Assembly: GCF_017254865.1 (NCBI RefSeq)
Contig: NZ_JAFKCV010000004.1
Coordinates: forward strand, 62,001-126,000
Length of the DNA: 64,000 nt
Reading direction: 5' to 3'
Source: Bowmanella dokdonensis
GTDB taxonomy: Bacteria; Pseudomonadota; Gammaproteobacteria; Enterobacterales; Alteromonadaceae
The notes below the pieces were generated by a model that was given only the letters and a program-made list of their open reading frames with translations, was not told the origin of the DNA and did no database searches. A program made the position numbers and the translations under genes. Shown piece by piece: positions 11,001 to 18,796 of the stretch (position 1 is the stretch's first letter; each line of letters opens with the position of its first letter).

Positions 11001-11086
11001 TGGAGACCGGCGCAGGTAACTTCCACAGCGCCTACGGCGGCGGGATTGGGCGCTTTGTCTATCTGGGCGCCGAGGTCCTGTTTTGA
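8066..11086 (+). CDS. TonB-dependent outer-membrane receptor
   Basis: This is a 1006-residue outer-membrane active transporter energised by TonB-ExbBD. A signal peptide ends near AWVMA. A Ser/Gln/Asp-rich segment and a TonB-box-like EKISVTGSRI follow at about residues 49-58. The plug domain has the hallmarks DLGTDRTLTLIDGRR, VDKVEIISGGASAIYGSDAIAGVVNII, and the barrel closes with RFVYLGAEVLF, ending in Phe as outer-membrane barrels do. The subclass resembles the large Alteromonadales/Caulobacter receptors often used for oligosaccharides or peptides. The co-oriented phosphatase gene starts 46 bp downstream behind a strong hairpin. The substrate cannot be read from sequence. The adjacent M16 protease and sensor-regulator would fit peptide use, but this is speculative. 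Confidence 0.93.
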   Translation: MNKKKLVIAIQAIVLSSTSAWVMAEQQVDVNPASNSSDSQSSKSQDVEKISVTGSRIKRDSFSMATPMMSLDSEALEDSGLGELAEILVDEIPSISAGVSNTNSQSSVQNTGLSTIDLRDLGTDRTLTLIDGRRAVSNSYSGNYISLSTIPAAMVDKVEIISGGASAIYGSDAIAGVVNIITESNKTGFEFDIKGGQATEGGAKEFTLDTGYGTSFNDDRGYLYVAASWNREFGLHPTERDRARYESSYDYNTSLLCNEMNTVEGDQCMRDITPDDWRERSDNTLGGTFEGNDWFYHPENGLTEGFVEERDGLNLELYDMLKVPIDKLATAIKVDYDLSDDLRARFQVHYSDNHSVNDKAPEGQDYNDDELRVDPVTGESSLVIPGTISPDNPFVPDAIRESAGSSVSWDRTFAEVGNIVNDNQRTTLRTFAGLQGMAFDNEWEWELSVGYGKFKQEQRRSNEISIVKLRQALDAEVADDGSIQCSDAQARAEGCVPVNIFGYNSITPEAADYIRANPWIDTDITQLSIGGYMTGDLFELPAGPVSTAFGFEYRKDTQEVNVDDELRNLAVTFNDVPDFKGEVKVKEVFAEATMPLLRDAAMAKNLTLDLSLRLADYSQKNIDLMSSYRAGLIWEPVEGYAVRANYARAQRAPNITELISPPRGDYDSFTDICDGVTLTSDEPGHEACRQEPGVIAGINASEDGVFVDENSGYSPNAGNEDLKEETADTYTLGITLAPAMLEGFRLALDYYDITIKDAITSIPNQDILSECYNSSVPFGGDNPFCADITRDSEGQITEIIQRQFNLNEEVARGYDLSLAYDYDLNDLGSLSFGVQMNHVIERSASFEGNDGLETNEFKGELTSGIFTDRATASVTWRYDSLRIRWKTKYKGSMVDDYDRVEEWQELKAENQALLDAGDPDAIANPEQPYYLYYGSYVTHDLSVSYQLELEQDRELKLYGGVRNLFNNLGPWVPNTGDNLETGAGNFHSAYGGGIGRFVYLGAEVLF

Positions 11087-11094
11087 CGCAGCCG

Positions 11095-11118
11095 ACCGGG
11101 TGACCCTTGTCACCCGGT
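11095..11118 (+). other. Perfect 10-bp stem-loop between receptor and phosphatase genes
   Basis: ACCGGGTGAC (11095-11104) pairs perfectly with GTCACCCGGT (11109-11118) around a CCTT loop. There is no following T-run, so it is not a standard intrinsic terminator. It sits between the receptor stop and the GGA ribosome binding site of the phosphatase. It may stabilise the receptor mRNA 3' end or lower expression of the downstream gene. Confidence 0.7.
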
Positions 11119-11132
11119 AACAAGGAACCCTT

Positions 11133-12185
11133 ATGAGAAGTATGCTGTTATGGGCTGGGGCAATTTTGCTGGCCGCCTGTTCAGATCCGCAACCCGGTGA
11201 GCTCTTTGACGGACCCTATGTGTTTGCCGAAGATGACCAATGGCAGGCGCTGTGGGTCTGTCAGGGCCAGGTTAAGAGCTACAGTTTTCCGCCGCCAGAG
11301 GACACCCTGCACATCGAAAAATGTGGCCTGGGCGCTTCACTGCCGGAGGAACAGGCAAGCCGCCCGGATCTGCAATACCAGAATGCCTCCAGGATTGCCG
11401 CCATCAGCGATATACATGGCCAGTTCGGGTTGCTGGACCAGTTGCTTAAGGCCCACAGGATTGTGGACGAAAATGGCCGTTGGCACTTTTCAGACGGGCA
11501 CCTGGTGGTGGTGGGCGATGTATTTGACCGGGGCCCCCAGGTGACCGAAAGTCTGTGGTATTTATATCGGCTCGATTCCCAGGCCAGAAAGGCCGGGGGC
11601 AGGGTTCATCTGCTGCTGGGCAATCATGAGGTCATGGTGCTCAATGGAGACCTGCGTTATCTGCATGATAAGTATCAGGAGATAGAAACGCTGCTGGGTA
11701 AGACTCAGGCCGAGCTATATGGCGATGGCATGGTGTTGGGGGCATGGTTGAGAACTCGCAACGTGCTGGTGAAGATAAACGACATGCTGTTTGCGCACGG
11801 GGGCCTGCATCCCAAACTGGCTGAAGACGGGCTCACCTTAGAACAGATCAATGATGAATTTACTGCACATCTGGTGGAACAGGAGGACTCGCTGCGCCAG
11901 GGCCTGGCCCGGTATCTGCACAAGTCAGACGGGCCCATCTGGTACCGGGGGTACTTCGAACCGCCTCAGGCCAGCGAGGCGGAGATAGATCTTTTGCTGG
12001 CCCATTTTGGTGTCAAACACCTGGTGGTGGGCCATACCACCCAGGAACAGGTCAGCGGATTTTTTGACAATCAGATTATCGCCGTTGACAGCGGCATAAA
12101 GCGGGGCAGGAGCGGGGAGATACTGCTGGTCGGCCCCGATGGTTTGTACAGGGGGCTGCTGGACGGCAGCAAAGTGTCACTTTGA
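11133..12185 (+). CDS. Calcineurin-like metallophosphatase lipoprotein, Shewanella-like (Shelphs) type
   Basis: The 350-residue protein carries the full PPP-type dimetal set in order: SDIHGQF (Asp93, His95), GDVFDRGP (Asp129), LLGNHEVM, FAHGGLHP and VVGHTTQ. The segment VHLLLGNHEVMVLNGDLRYL is characteristic of the Shewanella-like protein phosphatases, whose known members prefer phosphotyrosine. A signal ending LLAACSD marks it as a lipoprotein, so it acts in the envelope on extracytoplasmic phosphoesters or phosphoproteins. It follows the TonB-dependent receptor in the same direction and may share its transcript. The start ATG has GGA about 8 nt upstream. Confidence 0.88.
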   Translation: MRSMLLWAGAILLAACSDPQPGELFDGPYVFAEDDQWQALWVCQGQVKSYSFPPPEDTLHIEKCGLGASLPEEQASRPDLQYQNASRIAAISDIHGQFGLLDQLLKAHRIVDENGRWHFSDGHLVVVGDVFDRGPQVTESLWYLYRLDSQARKAGGRVHLLLGNHEVMVLNGDLRYLHDKYQEIETLLGKTQAELYGDGMVLGAWLRTRNVLVKINDMLFAHGGLHPKLAEDGLTLEQINDEFTAHLVEQEDSLRQGLARYLHKSDGPIWYRGYFEPPQASEAEIDLLLAHFGVKHLVVGHTTQEQVSGFFDNQIIAVDSGIKRGRSGEILLVGPDGLYRGLLDGSKVSL

Positions 12186-12219
12186 TGCCGCTCCAACTTC
12201 GCCAGGCAACTGGCGCGGC

Positions 12220-13422
12220 TTAATCGTAAAAACTCACTTTGCCCATGGTCACATTCGGTATCCCTTCGGCCGGGTTGCTGAAACTGACCTGCCCGCCGGC
12301 GACACATTCGTTGGCCAGCACGGCGAACAGCACGGCTTCTTTGGCGTCGGGATGGATACCAAGGTCTTCGGTGGAATGAATGCGCACCTCTGGCAACTGC
12401 TCGCGGATATTGTCCATCAGCAGGGGATTGTGCCAGCCGCCGCCGCTGGCATACAGATGATAGTCCTGCAGCTTCCCCTCGCATTGTCTGAGGGCCCCTA
12501 CAATAGTATCGGCTGAAAAACGATTCAGGGTTGCCATCACATCCTGGTCCGTCAGAGCCTGGGTGTGGCTGCGGCGTTGTGCCTGGTGCAGATAGTCCAG
12601 GTTAAACAGCTCTGGTCCCGTGGTTTTGGGCAGTTTCCTGGCAAAAAACGCATGGTCCTTCAGGGCCTCCAGCAGGGGCAGGTTGGTCCTGCCGGCACGG
12701 GCTATGGCTGCGTCCCTGTCATAGGTCAGAGACGGGAATTGCTGCTGGACAAAGGCGTCCATCAGAGTATTGCCGGGGCCCACATCGGAACTGAATACCT
12801 CACCGGCCTGCATTGAGGCGGGCAGGTAGGTAAAGTTGGCTATGCCGCCCATATTCAGCAAGACCCGGTTCTGCGACTGGCTGGAAAAAATCAGATAGTC
12901 CCCATAGACGGCCAGGGGCGCCCCTTCGCCGCCAGCGGCAATATGCTTCTGGCGAAAATCACTCAGGGTGATAATTCCGGCCTGGCAGGCAAGATGATCG
13001 CCGTCACCTATCTGCAGGGTGCCATTGGGATAGTCGTCCAGTCCATGTTGTGATCGTGGCGCATGGAAAATGGTCTGACCGTGACTGGCCACCAGATCCA
13101 CCTCTTCAGCGGGGATGCGCCACCGTTTCAGGGCGTCTTTTACCATCTGGCCATGCAGCCTGCCTATCCAGGGGTTGAGCAGACAGACCTGCTGCAGGTC
13201 GACCTCACGCCTGGAAAATACCGAGCGAATCCGTTGCCGGTAAATCTCATCGTAATCCGTGGTGGTAAATTCCAACAGCTCTATCCGGCTGGTGGTGCCC
13301 GCCCCCGTTATCCGGCACAGGGCGATATCCAGGCCGTCCAGCGAGGTTCCGCTCATCAGGCCGATGATCAGGCGACTGGAGTTATCGGCCAGTTGATGAA
13401 GCTTGCGGATATGTGAGTGCAT
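12220..13422 (-). CDS. anmK: Anhydro-N-acetylmuramic acid kinase
   Basis: AnmK opens the 1,6-anhydro ring of anhydro-MurNAc while phosphorylating it, giving MurNAc-6-P in cell-wall recycling; it is cytoplasmic. The N-terminal phosphate-binding motif GLMSGTSLDGLDIALC, the central SDVGPGNTLMDAF and the C-terminal YASGGGWHNPLLMDNI are all present. I place the start at ATG 13422 (MHSHIRKL), since the 14 residues upstream in the open frame are not family-like; the protein is then 400 residues. It lies tail-to-tail with the phosphatase, 34 bp apart. It borders the N-glycan locus but need not belong to it. Confidence 0.93.
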   Translation of the reverse strand: MHSHIRKLHQLADNSSRLIIGLMSGTSLDGLDIALCRITGAGTTSRIELLEFTTTDYDEIYRQRIRSVFSRREVDLQQVCLLNPWIGRLHGQMVKDALKRWRIPAEEVDLVASHGQTIFHAPRSQHGLDDYPNGTLQIGDGDHLACQAGIITLSDFRQKHIAAGGEGAPLAVYGDYLIFSSQSQNRVLLNMGGIANFTYLPASMQAGEVFSSDVGPGNTLMDAFVQQQFPSLTYDRDAAIARAGRTNLPLLEALKDHAFFARKLPKTTGPELFNLDYLHQAQRRSHTQALTDQDVMATLNRFSADTIVGALRQCEGKLQDYHLYASGGGWHNPLLMDNIREQLPEVRIHSTEDLGIHPDAKEAVLFAVLANECVAGGQVSFSNPAEGIPNVTMGKVSFYD

Positions 13423-13529
13423 ATAGTTGATTGGTAAGAAAACGCTGTGGGCATTATGCCTCATGTGTCAGGCAAGTACAGGGCACCCCTGATGACTTTC
13501 AACTATGCTGAACGAGCGGATACCTGAGG

Positions 13530-14357
13530 ATGCAAACCAGTTTGGACACCGAAACTCGACAGATTAAGCGCTGGATAGCCTCTTTTTTACTTTTGTTGTT
13601 CGGGTACAACCCGCCTGTTTTTGCCAATGAGATGTTGTTCTGTCATGAAGCGGAGCATTATCCCCCATACATCGAGTTTAAGGACGGCCAGGCTACCAAG
13701 GGGATCCTGATTAAACTGATCAGCCAGGCTGCCAGTCAGACGGGTATCAATGCCAAATTTGTCGCCAGACATTGGCTCAAATGCCAGGAATTGGTCAGGC
13801 AGGGACGCATGCAAGCCTTATTTGCGATGATTCAGACCCCGGAGCGCAGTCAGATTTTCCAGTTTCCTGGGCGGGAAAATGGCAGTCAGCCTTATCTGAT
13901 GCTGTCAGAGTACCCCCTGGTGGTCAGAAGGAATGGACCCTTGCATCTGGATAATCGCCTATCCAGCCTGGTCACCGAGCAGGGGCTGGATGCACAGGAA
14001 TATGCCAAATACCGCCGATATGGGCTGGGCGCGCCCTCAGGTTATGTGGTGCACGATCAGATGAAGCAGTGGGATGTCCTGGCGGATCTCAACTGGCCGG
14101 CGGTCAAAGGCCTGCAGATGGTCGCCCTGGGAAAGCTTGACGGCTACAGTCTGGATCGGCGAATCGGCCGGGCCCTGGTTGCCCAACTGGAGCTGGGTGA
14201 CCAACTGGTCATGAGCCAGGCCCCTGTCCTGTCGTCGCGCTGGCATGTCCCCTTCAATCGCCAGACCTATCAGAAGCATCCGGCGTTAATTCAACGCTTC
14301 TGGCAGGAAGTGGACAGGGCCAGGGCGGCGCAGCAGTTGTCGGCGGCTGATCAGTGA
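13530..14357 (+). CDS. Lone periplasmic solute-binding protein (bacterial family 3-like)
   Basis: This is a 275-residue protein with an N-terminal hydrophobic segment (FLLLLFGYNPPVFA) read as a signal peptide. It is followed by a family-3-like binding fold: CHEAEHYPPYIEF, a GILIKLI segment, an ALFAMIQTPER motif and the Asp-containing KLDGYSLD near the end. No ABC permease or ATPase is nearby, so it is an orphan. In Alteromonadales many such proteins feed amino acids or act in sensing. The start is uncertain because GAGG abuts the ATG. It is divergent from anmK and overlaps the end of the first GH92 gene by 7 bp tail-to-tail. Confidence 0.65.
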   Translation: MQTSLDTETRQIKRWIASFLLLLFGYNPPVFANEMLFCHEAEHYPPYIEFKDGQATKGILIKLISQAASQTGINAKFVARHWLKCQELVRQGRMQALFAMIQTPERSQIFQFPGRENGSQPYLMLSEYPLVVRRNGPLHLDNRLSSLVTEQGLDAQEYAKYRRYGLGAPSGYVVHDQMKQWDVLADLNWPAVKGLQMVALGKLDGYSLDRRIGRALVAQLELGDQLVMSQAPVLSSRWHVPFNRQTYQKHPALIQRFWQEVDRARAAQQLSAADQ

Positions 14358-16564
14358 GTCAGGCTGCCACCCGACACCAGTTGTTGATGGCTGATAAAGG
14401 GCCGGTTGAGGGCCTTGCCATTTAGTTCGATGGTGGTTGAATCCTCCTCGCGCTTAAGAATTGTCAGCTTGGCCGCTGGATAATAGTCCTGATCCAGATG
14501 CAGGATCAGCTTGTCAAATACCGGTTCAAACACCGCATACTCAGGATTGCCGGGCGTAACGGGATACAGGCCCATCATACTGAACACCAGCCAGGCCGAC
14601 AGGGTGCCGGCGTCATCATTGCCGGGCAGACCCGCCGGCTGGTTGCCATAATGAGCTGCAATCAGTTGTCTGACCCTATCCGCCGTGCGGTTGGCCTGCC
14701 CATCCAGGTAGTGATAGAGGAAGGGGTAGGTGATATCCGGCTCATTGGCCATATCGAAATTGTTCGTCTCAAAGGTCGCCTCAAGCTGCTCCAGGAAGCT
14801 GTTTTCTCCACCCAGCAGTTCAATCAGGCCAGCAATATCATGGGGTACATAGAACCGGTAATTCCAGGCATTGCCTTCAATATAGCCAGGCGCCGGCTCG
14901 AAGTTTCTGCCCTTTTGAGGGTCAAAAGAGCTCAGCCACTGACCATCGCGTTTTTTCGGGCGCAGCATACCGGAGGAAGGATCAAACAGCTTCTGATAGC
15001 CCAGTGATCTGGCACTGAACAGCTTATGATCCTGCTCTTTGCCCAGGGTCTTTGCCAGTTGCGCCAAACCGTAGTCCGCCAGGTAGTATTCCAGACTGGT
15101 GGAAACGCTGCCGTCATAGGGGCCTTCATCGTCCACCGGCACATAGCCCAGCTTCAGATAATCGGCATTTTCCGGGCGCAACGGATTATCCTGCTCCTGC
15201 AGGGCGGCTTTTCTCATCAGTTGATAAGCACTGTCCACATCGAAATCCCTGAGCCCACGCAGATAGGTGTCCGCAATCATCACTGTACCGGGATCCCCCA
15301 CCATCACCTGGGTTTCCATGCCGTACAGTTCCCACTTGGGCAGCCAGCCGCTCTCCCTGCCATGGGCCACAGCCGAGCGGACCATTTGGGTCTGCAGACC
15401 GGGATATAGCAGGCTAAGGAGGGGATGCAGATTACGGTGGGTGTCCCACAGCGAAAACACGCTGTAGCGCTCTTCGACTTTGCTGTTGCCGATCTGATGA
15501 GAGCCGGCCACAGGGTAATCGCCGTTCACATCGCTAATCAGGCTGGGATGGATCAGGCTGTGGTAAAGGGCTGTATAGAACAGCGTCTTGTTTTCTTCTG
15601 TTCCTTCCACTTCAGCTTTGGACAGCAGTTTGTCCCAGGCTGAGACGGAGTTCCTGCGGGTCTGGTCAAAGTCGAAATCCGGCTGCTCCGCCATCAGGTT
15701 GGCCCTGGCGTTTTCGATACTGACAAAGGAAATCCCCACTTTTACCTCAATACTCTCATCCTTGCGGGTATCGAAACTGAACCAGGCACCGATCTCGTCC
15801 CCGGCCATTTCCTGGCGGTAGTTGGGATAAGGCTTGATGGTGTTGTTATAGCCAATCCAGTCAGCTTCCACATTGCGGTAAGGGGGCATTTTTTTCCATA
15901 CGCCGCTTTGCCTGGCCGGTCGGCTGAAACGGGCGACAAAATATACCGGACGCACATCTTCTGCCTGATAGCAGAAGGTGCCAAGGGTGCGCATACCTTC
16001 CACTTCCTGATCCGAGACCACTTTGAGCATGCCGCCGGTTTCATTGGTCAGCCCCAGGCCCAGATTAAGCAGGATATGGGACTGGTCCCTGGTAAAGGTA
16101 AATCGGCTCAGACCTGTCCTCGCGGTGCTGGTCAGCTCCGCCGTAATGCCGTATTTGTCCAGTTTGCTGTGGTAATACCCGGGGCTTGCCCGTTCATCCG
16201 AATAGGTGCTGCCATAGCGGCTGGCATCCAGTTCCAGCTTGCCTGCGGTGGGCATCAGCAGTAACACACCGGCCTCTGGGCAACCGACACCGCTTAAGTT
16301 AAGGTGAGAGAAACCGGTCAGATAGCGGTTTTCATGGATATAGACCCGCGAGTTCCAGGCTGCATCTTTCTCGAATTTATTCAGCTCGCCCCCATAGGCC
16401 ACATTAAAGGGCGACACTGACGCCATGCCGTGGGGATACTGGGCGCCGGGGTGGGTAGCACCAAAATTGGATGTGCCGATAAAGGGGTTTACATATTGGC
16501 TCGGGCCACTCGCCAGTGCAGCAATGCTGAGCAGGCTCAGCGATAACAATAGCAGTCGTTTCAT
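14351..16564 (-). CDS. GH92 exo-alpha-mannosidase A
   Basis: Calcium-dependent inverting GH92 enzymes remove alpha-mannose from N-glycans. This one has 737 residues, with a type I signal peptide ending near LSIAALASG, so it is periplasmic or secreted. The N-terminal hallmark NPFIGTSNFGATHPG and the C-terminal base region GNDDAGTLSAWLVFSMMG are present. The catalytic-acid loop reads FDMANEPDI with Glu608, where most members have HGNEP, which places it in a divergent subgroup of the four here. It is the last gene of the leftward operon; its ATG overlaps the previous stop by 4 bp (ATGA). Linkage specificity cannot be read with certainty. Confidence 0.94.
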   Translation of the reverse strand: MKRLLLLSLSLLSIAALASGPSQYVNPFIGTSNFGATHPGAQYPHGMASVSPFNVAYGGELNKFEKDAAWNSRVYIHENRYLTGFSHLNLSGVGCPEAGVLLLMPTAGKLELDASRYGSTYSDERASPGYYHSKLDKYGITAELTSTARTGLSRFTFTRDQSHILLNLGLGLTNETGGMLKVVSDQEVEGMRTLGTFCYQAEDVRPVYFVARFSRPARQSGVWKKMPPYRNVEADWIGYNNTIKPYPNYRQEMAGDEIGAWFSFDTRKDESIEVKVGISFVSIENARANLMAEQPDFDFDQTRRNSVSAWDKLLSKAEVEGTEENKTLFYTALYHSLIHPSLISDVNGDYPVAGSHQIGNSKVEERYSVFSLWDTHRNLHPLLSLLYPGLQTQMVRSAVAHGRESGWLPKWELYGMETQVMVGDPGTVMIADTYLRGLRDFDVDSAYQLMRKAALQEQDNPLRPENADYLKLGYVPVDDEGPYDGSVSTSLEYYLADYGLAQLAKTLGKEQDHKLFSARSLGYQKLFDPSSGMLRPKKRDGQWLSSFDPQKGRNFEPAPGYIEGNAWNYRFYVPHDIAGLIELLGGENSFLEQLEATFETNNFDMANEPDITYPFLYHYLDGQANRTADRVRQLIAAHYGNQPAGLPGNDDAGTLSAWLVFSMMGLYPVTPGNPEYAVFEPVFDKLILHLDQDYYPAAKLTILKREEDSTTIELNGKALNRPFISHQQLVSGGSLTH

Positions 16565-18789
16565 GGTGTCGGGCTCATTGTAAATTCCAGTTTGCCACCG
16601 GCCATCAACTGCTGGTGGCTGAGGGTAAAGCCCGTCACCGGCTGGCCGTTAAAGCGCACCTGGCTCACATACACATTCTGTGGACTCTGGTGATGGGCGA
16701 TAATCTCAAGACGCCGGCCATTCTCCAGTGCCAGGGTCGCCCTGTCCACCTGGGGGCTGCCCAGCACGTAGAGCCCTGAGACAGGATCCACAGGATAAAA
16801 TCCCAGCGCACTGAACAGGTACCAGGCCGACATCTGCCCGGCGTCTTCATTGCCGGACAGCCCATCCGCAGCGGTGTGATAGAGCTCGTCCATAACCTGC
16901 CGCACCAGTTTCTGCGTCTTGTGACCCTGGTCCACATACTGGTAGAGATAAGGCACATGATGGCTGGGCTCGTTGCCATGCACATACTGGCCGATGGTGC
17001 CTGAAATCCACTCGGGCATCACCTCCACGGACTGGGCGGTGTTGAACAAAGCATCCAGTTTCTCCGTCAACCCCTGCTTCCCCCCATGCAGGGCAATCAA
17101 ACCCGGTATATCATGGGGCACGAAGAAGCTGTACTGCCAGGCATTGGCTTCGCAATAGTCCTCGGGATGGTAGGCATCGGCATCAAAAGGTTCCCGGAAG
17201 TGACCGCGGTGGTCCAGGGCACGCATAAAACCCGTCTGTGGATCAAAATGACGACGGTAATTGCGTGAACGGGCCAGGAAGGCCTGATAGAGATCTTCGC
17301 GGCCCAGGGCTTGTGCCAGACGGGCAACAGCCCAGTCATCAAAGGCGTACTCCAGGGTCAGGCTGACGTTCCAGTTGCGTTCCTCAAAAGGCACATAGCC
17401 AAGCTTCTGATAGCTGGCCAGGCCAAACGCACTCTGTGTGGCGCTTTGCAACGCGGCATCAAGAATCACCTCCCCCGGGACACTCAACTGGCCTTTCAGA
17501 AAGGCATCCACCAGCACCGGCACCGAGTGATAACCCATCATCATATCCGTTTCATTACCCTGGAATATCCACACCGGCAGGCGGCCAGCCACCTGGTAGT
17601 GGTCTATCAGACTCACCATCATTTCACTGTTCCGGGCTGGATCGATCAGGGTTTTCCAGGGATGCAGGGCACGAAAGGTATCCCACAATGAAAAGAACTC
17701 GTAGCGTGGTGAGCCGGTTGTTTGGTGGATCTCGCCATCCGGGCCCTTATATCGGCCGTCCACATCTGAATAGAGCCGGGGGGCCAGGGCGCTGTGATAC
17801 AGGGCGGTGTAGAACTGACGTAGGTTGTCCTCGCCGGCCTGCACCTGAATCTTGCCCAGTTCCTGTTGCCAGAGTTCCCGGGCCTGCTGATGCTTTTTAT
17901 CAAACCCCATGTCAGGGTCTTCGGCATTCAGGTTCAGTCTGGCATTGTCTATGCTCACCGAACTGATGGCGGTATGTACCAGCACAGAACTATCCTGGGT
18001 CAGATCGAAGCTGAACTCGGCTGCCAGCTCGATGCCGCTGGCCTGATCGGCCGCCAATGGCTTGCCGTCCAGTTCCAGATGATGGGACTCAATGGGGTGG
18101 GAGAAACGACTGACAAAGTACACGCGCTGATCCTTGGCCCAGCCGCTGGACTTACGATAGCCGCCGATGGTGCGTGAATCCAGAATTTCCAGATGGGTGG
18201 CGGTAGTCTCGTCCCAGTTGCGGCTGTAGCCCAGATCCAGCCTGACAATGCCGGTCTCCTGGGGCCCGTCAAAGCGGTAGCGCTGCAGGCCGCTGCGTTT
18301 GCCCGCGGTCAGTTCCACATTGATCTGGTAGTCATCCAGATAAACCTGGTAGTAGCCGGGGGACGCCTGTTCGTTCGCATGGCTGAAGCTCGACACAATT
18401 GTGCCCCGGGCCGGGCCGCCTTCTGTCTGCTGCCGTCGGTAAGGGCGGGTCAGGGGCATAAAGGAGATATCATACAGATCCCCTGCGCCTGTCCCGGATA
18501 AGTGGGTGTGGCTGAAACCGGCAATAATATTGTCCGGGTAAAAATAGCCGGCAATCCAGTCCCAGCCGCCACGGCCGTTGTCCGGGCTCAGTTGCACCAT
18601 GCCATAAGGTACGGTGGCGCCCGGATAGGTTTTACCCTTGCCGTCGGTACCGATAAAAGGATCCACATAGGCAAGGGGATCCAGCTTTTGTTTCTGAACG
18701 GCGGTTTGATCGGGCTGACCGGAACAGGCCGACAGCAACAGCACCACCATTAAGGGCCATGGTCGATAGGCTGTGTTTGAAAACCTCAT
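16561..18789 (-). CDS. GH92 exo-alpha-mannosidase B, lipoprotein
   Basis: Start ATG 18789 is chosen because it gives a clean lipoprotein signal (VVLLLSACSG). The longer frame runs into the neighbouring gene. The mature enzyme begins with VDPFIGTDGKGKTYPGA and has the acid loop YVHGNEPSHH (Glu607) and the base region GNEDAGQMSAWYLFSALG. The HGNEP form with intact Glu is the classical alpha-mannosidase arrangement, as in the alpha-1,2-specific enzymes studied in Bacteroides. It is probably anchored to a membrane, facing the periplasm or surface. The gene starts 7 bp after the isomerase stop and overlaps GH92 A by 4 bp. Confidence 0.95.
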   Translation of the reverse strand: MRFSNTAYRPWPLMVVLLLSACSGQPDQTAVQKQKLDPLAYVDPFIGTDGKGKTYPGATVPYGMVQLSPDNGRGGWDWIAGYFYPDNIIAGFSHTHLSGTGAGDLYDISFMPLTRPYRRQQTEGGPARGTIVSSFSHANEQASPGYYQVYLDDYQINVELTAGKRSGLQRYRFDGPQETGIVRLDLGYSRNWDETTATHLEILDSRTIGGYRKSSGWAKDQRVYFVSRFSHPIESHHLELDGKPLAADQASGIELAAEFSFDLTQDSSVLVHTAISSVSIDNARLNLNAEDPDMGFDKKHQQARELWQQELGKIQVQAGEDNLRQFYTALYHSALAPRLYSDVDGRYKGPDGEIHQTTGSPRYEFFSLWDTFRALHPWKTLIDPARNSEMMVSLIDHYQVAGRLPVWIFQGNETDMMMGYHSVPVLVDAFLKGQLSVPGEVILDAALQSATQSAFGLASYQKLGYVPFEERNWNVSLTLEYAFDDWAVARLAQALGREDLYQAFLARSRNYRRHFDPQTGFMRALDHRGHFREPFDADAYHPEDYCEANAWQYSFFVPHDIPGLIALHGGKQGLTEKLDALFNTAQSVEVMPEWISGTIGQYVHGNEPSHHVPYLYQYVDQGHKTQKLVRQVMDELYHTAADGLSGNEDAGQMSAWYLFSALGFYPVDPVSGLYVLGSPQVDRATLALENGRRLEIIAHHQSPQNVYVSQVRFNGQPVTGFTLSHQQLMAGGKLEFTMSPTP

Positions 18790-18796
18790 GTTGGCC

